DNA of 64,000 nucleotides. It comes from Chiridota heheva (lineage: Eukaryota > Echinodermata > Holothuroidea > Apodida > Chiridotidae). Where the stretch lies: positions 1,134,001 through 1,198,000 of the forward strand of contig JAIGNY010001174.1 of assembly GCA_020152595.1 (NCBI GenBank), written 5' to 3'. Under the pieces are notes generated by a model, which did no database searches, was not told the DNA's origin, and worked only from the letters and a program-made list of their open reading frames with translations. Below are positions 23,530 to 36,400 of this stretch, in pieces (position 1 is the first letter of the stretch; each line of letters starts with the position of its first letter). Made by a program: the position numbers and the translations under genes.

Positions 23530-23664
23530 ATTAGACGTATTATGGAGGTCAGGGCTGGAATGGTCACTATGTTTTTAAGGTCGGTTAGAAGTGCATTAGA
23601 ATCAGGTCATGGACCAGATTGCATATTTATAGCATGGAATTTCAGGTATAACTTGAAGTAAATT

Positions 23665-24300
23665 CTTTGATTATTTGCGGTCAAGTGGCTAAATTGAAGA
23701 AGACCACTGAGCCCCTAGGTATCTTTACATGAAGATTGAAGAGAAATTACATTGATTATGGGTTCAAGTAATTGGAACATGAAAATGTTATCTCCTAACT
23801 GTGGGAGATCTTGGACTCTAGAATGTTAGTGTGGAGTGAAAATGAAGGTGATATTTCTCGTGCGATGGTCTCTGGATTAACATAATATGGAAATGAAAAA
23901 AACAAAAATATGAAAGGAAAATATTGGTAAGTTTTCGGTGATGCCAATGGCAGAATTGGCAACCCAAATACAACAGATATTTGACATAGGAGAAAAAAAG
24001 CCACATGGCCCCCCTTGGGATCCAATGGCAACATCAATTTTGATGACCTCAGAAGCTCTGCAAAAAGGTGTTATTTTCATCATCAAATAAGTCAAATATT
24101 TTATTTTGAAATTAACAGTTTAGATTAATTAATTTGGTTCTACATAAACTATATGACTTGTGTAGAATATGTAGGTAGAAACTATAAGGGAAGGTTTGTG
24201 TTGTATTTACTCATTTTTATGAATATTCTTTGGCATCAACATTTTGCTATTATTTCTGTATATTGTTTTGTCAACTGATTTGAAGCTAACAAAAAAACAA
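23665..24300 (-). other. 3' flank / probable 3' UTR of SLC37A
   Basis: No other gene seen. The minus-strand short ORFs here have no recognisable domain. A stretch near 23,840-23,885 resembles 16,945-16,995 (shared 'gtggtctctggatta'-type sequence), so part of this is an old dispersed repeat. Confidence 0.4.
24100..24105 (-). promoter_or_regulatory. Candidate polyadenylation signal AATAAA
   Basis: AATAAA on the minus strand about 195 nt past the stop of the transporter gene, in an AT-rich 3' flank. It is chosen only for motif and distance; other A/T-rich hexamers nearby could serve. Confidence 0.35.
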
Positions 24301-24420
24301 TCAATCATTTAACCAATCAAACCTGGCTTTTTCCTCAGGGTTTTGGACTGAAAGATTCACGGTGTCCGTTCTTTTACAGCAAATACTTCTAAGCTCCTTG
24401 TAAGCTTGCCTCATAATCAA
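24301..24420 (-). CDS. SLC37A1/2: SLC37A last coding exon with stop
   Basis: 120 nt, 40 codons including TGA at 24301-24303. It starts [12 protein letters not shown], continuing the last helix into a basic cytoplasmic tail with a CCKR patch, and ends RFDWLND. There is no obvious KKXX ER-retrieval signal. Confidence 0.85.
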   Translation of the reverse strand: MIMRQAYKELRSICCKRTDTVNLSVQNPEEKARFDWLND

Positions 24421-27400
24421 CTGTAGAAAGAAACAAATATCAGCATTCTATGTTTGCTGCATCTAAGAAGGACTCAATAAGTGTTACAATAAATCTCTAT
24501 TACAAAAAATGATATTACGCCCCCCCCTCTCCTTCTCCCACCTCCCTTACCCAGTAAAGAGGTTGATTAAAACAATGTCAAAGGGTTGCTATATTAGCAA
24601 ACAAAAAGAATTACATTTTGGTATTGGTATACACAGAATATGACTTAAATTTTAAATAATTTTAATGATATGAATTTTAATAATTTGGTTGAAATCTTGT
24701 AATTTGTTTTGGTAAATCTTGTAATGTGGCAGCACTTGAAATAGTGTTATCTGATTGGGCATTTCTTACCTTGTTTTAAGGCCCCAATAAAAGTGGCCAA
24801 AACCCTCAAGTGTATCCCATAAAAATTGCCCTTATTTTGTTCAAAGGTATTTCATCATATTTTTCATAAAACATCATCATAATTCTTCCAACTTTAGCTT
24901 TTTGTTATGAAAAGACTTTATGTTGCAGACTTCCAATGGGGATATAAACAACTCCATGATACCTTAACCTAAATATGGTTTTCATGCTTCATATCATTCT
25001 TTTAGAATGTGACCAAGGGTAGTGGCAAAATATGAAAGCTGTGTAATACACATCAGGGGTCGAATTTGCCACTGTCCCACTCTTTCGAAAACTACTTGTA
25101 TACAGAAACAGTACATTTTCAAACATAGCTGTTTCAGTGGAGCAGTGTTCTTTTCTCAAGCATGTGGCATCAATGATCAATAACTTAATTTCTGATGCAA
25201 AAAATTGCCACTGTCAAACAAGATTTTCATCAAAAGAATTTCTTCCACAAAGAAACGGGAACCAAAAGGTCTTGTTTCCGGCGTGATTTTTCATAAGCTG
25301 ATTGATTTGCAAAATTTGTATTAACTGTCATGTAACTGCACATCATAAAATATTTGTTTCACATTTATTCATAAGCCACATCTACCATGCAGATCAATAC
25401 ACATGTTGAAAACATTAGCACTTGCACAATAATTAACATCATCACTGCAAGAATAATGCAAAAATGATTCCTCATTTATCCAATTTCAAGAATTTGTCAG
25501 CAAGCCTCACCTACTCATTAACATTCATGACATCACTACCACAACATTAAAACATATGTACAGACCATGACCCATCTGTGTACCACATATAGCATAAATC
25601 TGATATATAGTTTAGTGTTCACATAATTTAGCACTTTCACATAAAGCCATGCCCAACATACATATTAATAACATGTTGATAACATAAGCATGTACACAAC
25701 CAACAAAATTATCATGCCCAATATGATGCAAAACAGACATAAACTTGCTCATTTATCACTTTTTCAAAATTTTCACTTTAATTCCCGCCCACTTATCAAT
25801 ATGCATGAAATCACCACCACAAACATTAGGCCATACTGTATCTGCAGACCATGGGCAATCTGTGTACCATATAATAAATTACCTGTTTATAGGCTCTTTT
25901 TATGAAAATCATATTAAGCCCCGCCATACGCAGATTAACGATGTTCAACATTTTTACATGTGGGAACATGTACACACCAGCTAACATAATTATACCAAAC
26001 ATGAAACAAAAACAGACATGTGGTTGTTAAAAAAATGAACATTGCAAAATTTTAACTTTAAGCCCTGCCTACTCATTATAATATGCATGACATCACCACC
26101 AAAAATAATAGGGCACATCTACAGACCATGGGCTATCTGTGTACCACATATGACATAAATCCAGTTTACCATTCTTGAGATACCGTGTTTACAAGCTCTT
26201 TTCAGCAAAACCATATTAAGCCCCACCCACTATGCATATTAATGAAATTAGGTGTTTTTACGCCGTGAACATGTACACACCAGCTACAGCATCATAATTA
26301 GCCAAATATGAAACAAAACAGACATGTAGTTGTTAAAATATGAAAATTTCAAGATTTTTACATTATGCCTGCATACTCATTAATATGCATGAAATCACCA
26401 TCAAAAACAATAGGGCACATGTACTAACCATGGGTTATCTGTGTACCACATGACATGAATCAGTGGCCGTCACATACACACACACATACACAACCATACA
26501 CGCCATCATGACTGCATAGGTTCCTGATGTTATCGCATCGGAACCAAAAAGCTTTTCCCACCTTGCCTGCAAATGCCAGCACAATTAACCATGAATACAC
26601 ATATGCAAGGCTGCTTGCACGTGTATAGCTATATGCAACTGGATGATACATCATTTACTCTACATGTAATACTAATAACTGACATACATGTTTGCACATA
26701 TTAACCAATAAAGTAGTAAATTAAGCCCTATTTGAAGAAAAAATTGTCTCGTTATCAGCAAAAAGTTGGAACAGTGAATTTTGATCTGGAACAGTATTAT
26801 TTGAGAAAGTACTTTCTATGGAACAGTGACAAATTTTTTAAAGTTAGACCCCTGCATACTGTTTTAAACCAGCTATTCCCTAAACAAAATTATTAAAGTA
26901 TGTTTCTCTTAAGATACCACAATGACTACTATATTATAAGAACATAGCTAATCAATATTCCATTCACAACCATCCCCATGAAGGGGGCATACAGCTACTG
27001 TAATACATCCACCAACTATCTTCTGTTCCACAAATTTGTAAAAAATGAATAAAAGATGGTGACCAGAAAGTGAGGGGGCATTTAATTCAGGTGAGTCTCA
27101 TGATAAATCGATTACTTTTCTTGCACCCAACTAAATAAACGGAATATCATAAACATGACTAAATCCCGACTTGAGTAATACAAATTTGTACATTTTTCCA
27201 TTGACTTTTTGGAATTTCTTCACTTGTGTGCGATGGGTGAAAATTTCTGTAAAAACAAACCGTGTGATGCAACTTCTATTGGTTAAAATCTACATAAATT
27301 GGGAAAACTAACACCCTCACTTTTTGGCTGGCAGTTCTTTAAGAAAAAAATCAAAGATTTATTCTACCCGCTTAAACATTTGTTTTACATGAACTTACAA

Positions 27401-30400
27401 GAGCGCCAATTAATTCTGCAACTGTTAACATCAGAAAGACCTCACGCCAGCCGGCAGTGTTCGTTGGGTCAATCATTCCAGTCAAGAGCGGTCCAATAGC
27501 AGCGCCTATGGTTCCTGTTCCATCTATGATTGCAGTAACTGTTGAGAGCGCTTTTGCATTGCCTTGTAATGAGGGGTGTGTCCCCTGTACAGAACAAAAA
27601 AAATAATTATCAGGTCAAACATTCAAATTTGCATACTTATTATTATTTGTTTTTGAAATATAAATTCAACGTTGTAAACAGACTTTCAAAGAGGTTGTGA
27701 AATTAATAAGAAGGAAATAATACTGGGAACAGATAAGGATGATGCAAAAGGGGTTAGGGAGAGTTAATAAAAATGGCAACATATAGCTGATTGTGATTAA
27801 AAAGCTGATTAAAAATGTTTTAATCAGAGTAAAGAAAAAATGCCAAAAGCTAAAGGAAGCTCAAGTATTTTGGACATGCTGTAAGGGGAGACAAACTACA
27901 GAAGCTAACTCATTACGGGGAAGGTGAATGGCAGACAGGCTCGTGGCACACCACGGAGGACCTGGCTGACTGTCATCAAAATTAGACGAGTCTCAACCTT
28001 AAGAAGTGTGTGAGACATGTGGATGATCGCCACTAATGGAAAAGGATAACTGCACACACTACTCTTGGTAGTTGTGATCTCAGATAATAAAAGGTGACCA
28101 GGGAGAGATGACCATGCTGGCAACATTCAGAGCAAGAATTAAAAATCTCCCAGACACTGTGAAAGCTGAGAGCAAAACAAAGTTAAGAAGGCTAGAGAAA
28201 GTTATGATGGTTGTTTTGTCTGTATGTGTGAAGGGAGAAGAGATGTTAATAAATAGATGATTGTTTGTTTGGTGAGGTCTAATGACACCACGGCAGCAAA
28301 GGTCAAATTGTGCCCGAAAGGTTAGATTATATCAGAGGTAAGAAAAAGTTACAAGAGGAAGTATCTGAGAAAAGGTTGAAAGCCAGTAGACATGAAGCTT
28401 AGATCATAAGAGGAAAGTGCAATGGTGTAAAAAAAAAAAAAAATGAAGGGATGGGAAAGAAAGACTAAATATAGTTGTAGAGGGAGGTACTGTATGATGA
28501 AGAAAGGAGATAATTTTATCCAGGGAATTTTTCTAAAAAGCTCGGCAATGGAGTTGTGAGGAGTGAAGGAAGCTCTGGGGAGGTTGTACAGGGGAAGTCA
28601 ATGAGGATATGATAGACATTGAGTGTGCAATGACAGTTATTGCAGAGGAGTGGAAAGAGCTGTTAAGGAGGTGGGTGTGGCCTATCCTAAGACTGGTAGT
28701 GTGGGCATTGTCTTTACAAGAGATTGTGGATAGTGGGTTTGGCCAAAATGGTGGGCTGGATATTGTAAAGTTCGTTTCAGCTGCTAAGCTTGCTTTCAAC
28801 CTCCCCTACCCCCTTTACCAAAACCAATTCTGACATTATAGCTTCCCTTGTTTGTAACCACTGGCAAACTACCAGAGTTTGACATAGAAGTATGAACATT
28901 CCTATCATACAATTTTGGGAAAGGGTTGATAAACATTAAGTTAACATAAGCAACTGCAACAGCAGAACATGGTGTTCTTGTGATGTCACAAAGTATTGTA
29001 CAATTTAGTTATGCTAATTTTGTACCAAAATTTCAAAATGCTACAAAATTGTCAACTTGTAATTGATTTGAACAGGCCTTTTTGCTATTTTGAGTATATT
29101 TAAAGCCATTTAGCTCTTTTAAGTTCCTGCAGGTCCAAAACGTGACTAAAATGTTTAGAATTAAGTTTTTCAAAATTAATTTCGTAACTTTCTTTTCGTT
29201 TTATATCAGTACAAGTTTGGTTTATATGAATGCTAATACAAAAACTTTTCAATAAAAAAGTCAAATTAAAGAAAATATTGACATAAATATGCAAATTTTA
29301 GACAAACTTAGGCCAATTTTGTTTAGTTTGTATTTTTGTTGTGAATGATGATTTTTTTATTTATACATATTTAGATTGTTTGTGAAATTTTCTTTCTAAT
29401 GATACCAGTCTTATTTTTTTTTCTCAAAGCAAAACCTGCAAAAACAATGAAAATAATTAATCAATGTTGTCATGGTGACTTGGAGAAAGAATTGCATGTT
29501 TTTGCTGTGAACTGCAAATATCACATGTGACTTTGGGGTTGCCAGTAAATATGCAACTTGTAATATGTGACATTTAGAATGAGAAGATTATCCTGTACAT
29601 GTTCTTTTTGGCCACATTCTCCAAACCCCAGAGTACCCCTCCCCTGCTTAGTGATCTCATACCTGCCGTCTGGGCAATGTAATAACTTTGCATAACTAAT
29701 AACTTTGCATATCTAATAACTTTGCATATCTAATATGGGTTAGCTGGACCATGTGACCCTGGCGACGTCCTATAACTAACATTCACCCAAAGACATTACA
29801 TAACCATTGTATTCAAATGGGAAAACAAAATCAGGCAAACTAACAATCTGCTTAAAAAATTGGTATATTTGGAACAAATACTTAACAAGTCTACCTTGTA
29901 AAAAGTCTTTTCTTACTTTAAAGTATATAGATGTGTGGAGACAACATTAGCCAAATTGCTTTAAAAGCCAAGAAATTCATCAACATCTTTGTAAAAGACA
30001 CCATTTTGAAATCCCAGGCATCAGTATGCAAATATTTATGCAAAACTGTGATGTATTACAAGGAAACTTGATATTTTTCATTGTCAATTTAAAAGATGCA
30101 GCAAATTCCTACCAAAAGTGTCTTCAACATACTTAGAAATCAAATTCTAGCAGGAACAGACTTTCCTATGACTTTCAGTGACTAAAGATTTTGGAAAAAT
30201 TTCTTTAAAGAATTACATTTATTTTGAGCTGTATGCCAAGAAATCCACCACAAATTGGGCATCAATGAAAAATTGATTGAACTTCTGTCAACCATTTTAC
30301 CAATATGAACATTGTTGCATGTTCACAGACCTTTAAGAATCAAATTAATCTTAATTAACTTCCTTACAGTTAACCATCAAAATAAACATAACCCTACACC

Positions 30401-33400
30401 AGAGTTGGAAGTAATCACAAAATTTCCCACGGTTTTGAATAAAGAGGTTAAAAATCTTACAACAAAAAATTGTGACAGAAATAATATTGATGTAGTAAAT
30501 ACATCTTTATATGCTCACATTTTACTACACGTTCCCCCTTTTGCAATCAAATACACTATTCATCGCACAATCACATGAAGGGGGTGATCTTTACAGCAAT
30601 GAACCCAAACATTATGACTGAAACCTTAACTTTTTTCCACATGTACTGCTACTTATTCAAGAAATACAAATAAATATATTTTTATACAAATTCACCAAAA
30701 ACTACACAAAATACTGCTTTCAGAAAAAAATTGCCCATCTCCAAAAGTTGGGTCTGTAACTGTGCCGACCTACACCATTCTTATCAGGATCCTGACATCC
30801 CAATTCCACATTGCTTTACAAACCACTCTCAGAAGTCACTTACCAGGTCAGCTGATACTGCCGTTGTTATTAGTGCATATGGACCGTTGACAAAGAAGCC
30901 GGTTGCCATCATTAGGCCTGTGAAACAAAAAGAAAACACATTAGGAAACAAAAACAAACAACGTCAAATGCATATTGTGTGTTCACAAGATTGCAATAAG
31001 TAAGATTAAGTCCTTTTTTTTCATAGAATTCCTTATTTCTTCTCATACTTTTTGAGGTTTTTTGTTGTTTTATTTTGTGAAGGAAACAAGAGATTGTGAT
31101 ATGGGCAATCATAAATCAATATGCTCAATGACATAGCACTTGTTTGATTATATTCCAGTCTTTAATAATAAAAACAAATAATAAAAAATAAAAATTGCAT
31201 TCTTCAAAAGAAGGCATATTCAAAACTGCTTTTTAACCAGAGCATTACTGATGCAGAAGCTCACACATAAAATTTTGAGTAAAAATTTGATTGTCCAGTG
31301 GCTGTGAACTGTTGTCATTACAAGAGAGAGATGTCATGATGAAGGTTATTGATGACAAGTCCCCAGTACTTCACCAAAATAACCTTAAAAATTTAATTCA
31401 GGGGTCAAACAAGTCTATCTTATATGAATGAGAGAGGACTTAAAAAGAGACAAAATGGTGAAGAAAGCATTCAAAAATCTTATTTTGTTAAGGAGGTTTT
31501 TTAGTTTAAAGTTTGGTATCATTTGTATAGAAACGACTGAAATCAGACTTGTTGTGATGTCATACCATCATATTCCTCAAAGTCTTGATGTAGTATATCA
31601 TATGTTGTCCTGCGATTCTGTGGCTTAAAAACCATGGGACATGTCAAGAAAGTAGTAAAACTTAATCTAGGAAGGGTATTTATAATGTACCACCTGAAGA
31701 AAGTTTGAAGAAAAGTACTTTAAATAGTGACAAAATTGAATAAACTTTCATTAAAATACATAAAGACTGAGGAATCTGAGGCTGTGACATCACAACTAAT
31801 CTGATTTCAGTTGTTTCTAAAAAGTAATACCAAAACTTTAAACTTAAATATCTCTTTAACGGTAAAAGATTTTTGAATGCTTTCTTCACTATTTTGTTTC
31901 TTTTGAAATCCTCTGTCATAGAAGATGAACATGCTTGACCACTGAACTAACCCTTTAAACAAAGATATTCAAGTGAAAGCAACTTATTGGCGTAGAAGTA
32001 AATTGAATGTGCAGCAGAGCAATCTAGATTATTAAAGTATTCCAATGCCTCTTTAGTGCCCCATAGCATTAGTGTTAGAACAAAATGCATTGTGATGTTA
32101 TCCAAAAAAGCAAGAAAATGGCACAAACTTTATCTATGCCAAAAATCACAAAATAGAACCCTTTTAGATCTAGAGGTTTTAGCAGTTGCAGTTTGTGATT
32201 TACAGCTAGATCCCAACTCATGTCTTTCACATTAGCTTTCCAGTGCATACGATCATCTGCACCATAACAGTAAACTTACCTATCTGAGCGGCAAAACTGA
32301 CACCTCCGAGAAGATTATAAATATAAACCTGTGGGGATTAGAAAGTAAAAAAAAAAAGATACTGAAAAAACTTTAAAATTTACACAGATAATTCTTTAAA
32401 CAAAAAGACTTCCGTGGCAGTGCGATAAAGCTTTCAGCTTTCCAATCTAGTGTCCTGGGTTCAAATCCCGGTGGGTCTCTAACCAGTGCTCCACGACTGG
32501 TTAATAAAACGGCCATGGGCGTCCTAATGTAAATACTCCATTGGAGGTCTGTTGGGACTTTATAAACCTTGCTAAAACCAAACTAAGTATATTACTTGAA
32601 AACTAAATTGATTTTTTTTTTTTCTTTCGTTGTTCTTTATTTATATGTTTGGTCTTGTAGAACATGCAAAATAATGAGTTGGCGATTCATGGTCCGTATT
32701 CCAGCCTACACACTGTGGAGGTTCAATAGGTCTTTTCAAACCAATTTTAGCAGAACATGATTACTTCAGTACTTCGAACAACCAACTGCTGGGGGAATTT
32801 TCCTTTATTCTCCAAGCAATCAGCTTTAGTGGCTGAAGGTAAATTTGTAGGCAACAATTTGTGCGCATATTACTTTCATGTAAAACACATGCACGATGAC
32901 CATTTTAAAAGCACTTTTTTTAATATGCTTAGTCTCATACTGTATGCAAATTGTGCAGACGGCCAAGTTTCTACCACTTTTTGATTGGTAGATATGATTC
33001 CCCCCAGTATAAGATTTGTTGAATTAAAGAGAAAGATTCCCCCCTGGACCCAACATGACATGGAAATTACACAACAAATGAAGTAGGCAATTATTATTAT
33101 TATTTTTTTTTTATTGCATGTGTAAAATAAAACAAAATGTGATGTTTTGAAATAAGAGCTAGACAGCTTAAAGGCTACACATCGTGGAAATGTGGATACA
33201 AAATACACAGTACAATCAAGTATTTCTGATTGGCTGAAATATTCACAAAATCACCAACAAGCCAATCATTTACCGCTGTAGTAGTGACGTTTCTGGCATG
33301 CATATGATTTATTGTTGCGGTGTCTATTCAATTCTTGAGACAAGATTCCCTCTTTGATTGAAGGATTAGTTCAGGGGTCAAGCAAACCCATCCTACATAA

Positions 33401-36400
33401 AAAAAAGGACTTTAAAAGAAACAAAATAGTGAAGAAAACAATAAAATAAAAAAAATTCCCAAGGAGATTTCTAAGTTTAAAGTGTCTTATCTGTGTAGAT
33501 ATGACTGGTGCAGTAAGTCTACTGTGGAAACTTGGCATCTTCATCCTCACATTTTTAACAATTGTTTATGTATTTTGAATAAAATTTATTTAATTTTTTC
33601 ACTATTTAAATTATTTTTCCTCAAAATTTCTTCAAATGGTACATTATAAATACCCTTACTAGATTTAGTTTTACAACTGTTCTTACATATCCCATGGTTT
33701 TTAAGCCTCAAAATCGCAGGACAAAATATGATAGAATACATAAAGACTGAGAAATCTGAGGTTATGACATCACAACTAGTCTGATTTAAGTTATTTCGAC
33801 TCAGATGATACCAACCTTTACACTTAAATATCTCCTTTAATGGAATAAGATTCTTTGACGCTTTCTTCACCATTCTGAAGTCCTTTTTATATAAGATTGC
33901 TTGACCCCTAAACTAATCCTTATAAGTGCATGAAATACTATCTCCTGTACATAACTTGTTACTTTAAATCTGAAATCTGAAAGAGACGAAGCTACACTAT
34001 TTCGTGCTGTGAAATCGTCTACCAACCTCTGCTCTAGTACTTACAAGCGGGGCAGCTGCGATGAGAGTAAGGAATGAGATGATACCACTTGACCCCGTCA
34101 AGTCTGCCATAAGCCCAGCTAAGATGCCTCCCAAAATTCCGCCAAAGTCAAAGAGCGTGGATAGGTTTGCAGCTTGACCATCTGTTATTTGTGGCTTCAC
34201 TACAACAAAAAAATACCAGTTTTTGTTTCCTTGAAAATTTTCTCCCTTTAAAGTGATATAAACTATTTGTGTATGTGAGTGGATGAAAAGAGCGAAAAGA
34301 CACAAATGGCACAAAGTAAAAAGAACTGAGTAAGGGTCACATGTTATAACTAGCACTTTACTAAGCCTCTCGGTTCTAGAGTTACTAATTTGACTTGATG
34401 AAACACGGTCTAGAGGTGAGGTAACGGATACAGGTGAATATTGCATGAGCATTGGCTCGAAAGCATAAACTATACTTACTTGTCTGTTCCAAATAGTATG
34501 GTAGCCAGAAAAGGAATGTGTAGCTAACAAGCTTGGCAAAGAAGAGACACATAGAAAACTCTATCACACCCTGCAAATAACAAGCGTTTATATTAGTTTA
34601 TATCTTTTCCCTGAAAAGCCTACTTTCTACAATCCCAAAATAGCACCAAGATGTACTGCTCCTTTGACATTAATTTCCTAAAATCAAATCAGTAAATTCT
34701 TTTCTTTGCACTGTTGTTTTATAATAGTAAACCTACTTTGTTGTTCCTTTTTGTAAAAAGAATAGTCATGCATATTTTCATTTATACAGTAGAAACCAAC
34801 AGGTTATCATCCTAATATATCAGGTCTTAATTCGATTTTTCCACAGCTATGCAGACAGATATGCCGAACATCAAAGTGGAAGCATTTTGTCTGCAGCTCC
34901 AATTCCTCATTCAGCTGTTGAGAAAAATTACAATGGTTGAATGGCGGAACACCATCATTCGGAGGGGAGGTTAAGCTGATGGTCCCAATGGCAGGAGAGT
35001 CACCCCTGCCTGGTTCTCTGAACACTATTCGAGAGGAGAAGCATGAAAACGCAGTGTTCATTCACTTTCCCTTTCAAATACTAAGTTCATGTGCGCACAT
35101 AGGCAGCCGGAGAAATAGTCTGTTAGTTGTAGAGCGCATTTTAATACTTCTTTAAACTAGAAAATGCGCCACATCAATTGCATTTAGGGGTTATTTCATT
35201 CAAAGATTCCAATAAAGTGTTGAAACGTGAACTGGCATGTTAAAGGACTATGGACAGCTAGAGGCAACATGGGCTTAATTGGTTTAAATATGATCTAAAC
35301 TATTAAAACAGCAAAATATTCCATTAAAATTAGTTAAAAATGGACCAATTTACAGCATTTCTAATTCTTAGCTGTAATTGTGCAATAATGTGTGACATCA
35401 ATGGGGGAAGGATCCTTCATCACCTTTTGTAAACCTTTGTTTGTTTGGTAAGAATTTAACGGCACCACAACAGCAAGGGTCAAATTGTGCGTGAGAGGTT
35501 AGATCATTCCAGAGGTAGGAAAAAGAGTAGACAGGGGGAGATTGAGAGAAATACGAGAACTAAAAGCCAGAAAGCTGGGATCGAGAGAGGTGTATGGATG
35601 AAAAAATAATGTAGAAAGAGCGGAGGTGGGGAAGGAGGACTAAATATGGTTGTGGAGGGAAGCATGATGTTTTTCATTCCTCTGTCAATGTTGTCTGAAA
35701 TATAGCATTGGACTTCAGGCAAATATTTTCAAAACTTGGTCATACCTCAAATCATCATATATCTAGAACAGATTCTGAAATTCACAAGTATCTGATTTTC
35801 AAGAACAAAATTTCAAGAATAAATTCTGCACAAATTAACAAATCTTGAAACTTTGCTTAGTCATAACTTGAAAATTAAATAAGCTTTATACAAATTGTAA
35901 AGACTTGTTTACTCAGAATTCCATGCTCATTCATATATTTTCAAGCCCTTTTTAAGTCTATTTTCACTGTTTGATATCATAACTGCAAATTTCTAATACA
36001 ATTTTTCATGTATTTCTTTGAAAATTTTCCTTTTTATTAAAAATATATGATACATGAACAGATGGACCTAACATGTTCTTGTAAAGTGCATGTTATACCA
36101 TATCTCGGTCATTAAACAAAAATGTTTCTAGTAGTTTATTAGAAACAGGTAATCATTCTTCAAAGAAATACATAAAACTTGTGCAGCTATGACGTCACAC
36201 TTTTGAAGAATACTTACAGGTATAAGCAGAGCTCTCCATAGCGATATCGCTGGTTGCTCTCCAATTGGTTTCTCAGCTACCTGTTTAAAAACAAATACAA
36301 TTTTAAAAGATCTATCAGGAAAAAATGTTTTTTATCATAATGATGTTCCATGTGATTTAAGGATGAATTCAGGTCAAGCAAGTCTTATCTTATATGAAAG

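Larger units (their letters stand above)
17711..23664. mobile_element. About 6 kb unit with inverted ends containing a DIRS-type relic
   Basis: The first 55 bp (aatttacatcaagttatacc ... ccatgctataaatatgcaatc) recur inverted at 23,610-23,664. In addition, 17,485-17,620 pairs as an inverted repeat of about 130 bp with 23,530-23,660 (ctggtccatgacctgattcta, cagccctgacctccataata). The base composition is clearly less AT-rich than the flanks. Inside: DIRS-like RNase H and tyrosine recombinase remnants (minus strand) and two repeat fields. Inverted terminal repeats and a size near 6 kb fit a DIRS-order element, but the left end is duplicated and not simple. Confidence 0.6.

Noticed and set aside
26500-26560. 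Helitron end with CTRR
   Set aside because: A CTAA follows the hairpin in the 59.6 kb copy but not in the 26.5 kb copy, so a canonical Helitron end is not supported; only the resemblance is kept as a finding.
32406-32477. A working tRNA gene
   Set aside because: Good T arm and B box but the D, anticodon and acceptor stems do not pair; SINE head is the better reading. The same applies to 63,491-63,572.
33997-34539. A single 180-codon minus-strand ORF
   Set aside because: It reads through an intron; splice sites at 34,199/34,200 and 34,045 and the family alignment show that only part is exon.
34800-35150. A separate host exon or small gene
   Set aside because: Overlapping ORFs on both strands with no family match and no fitting splice phases for the transporter.
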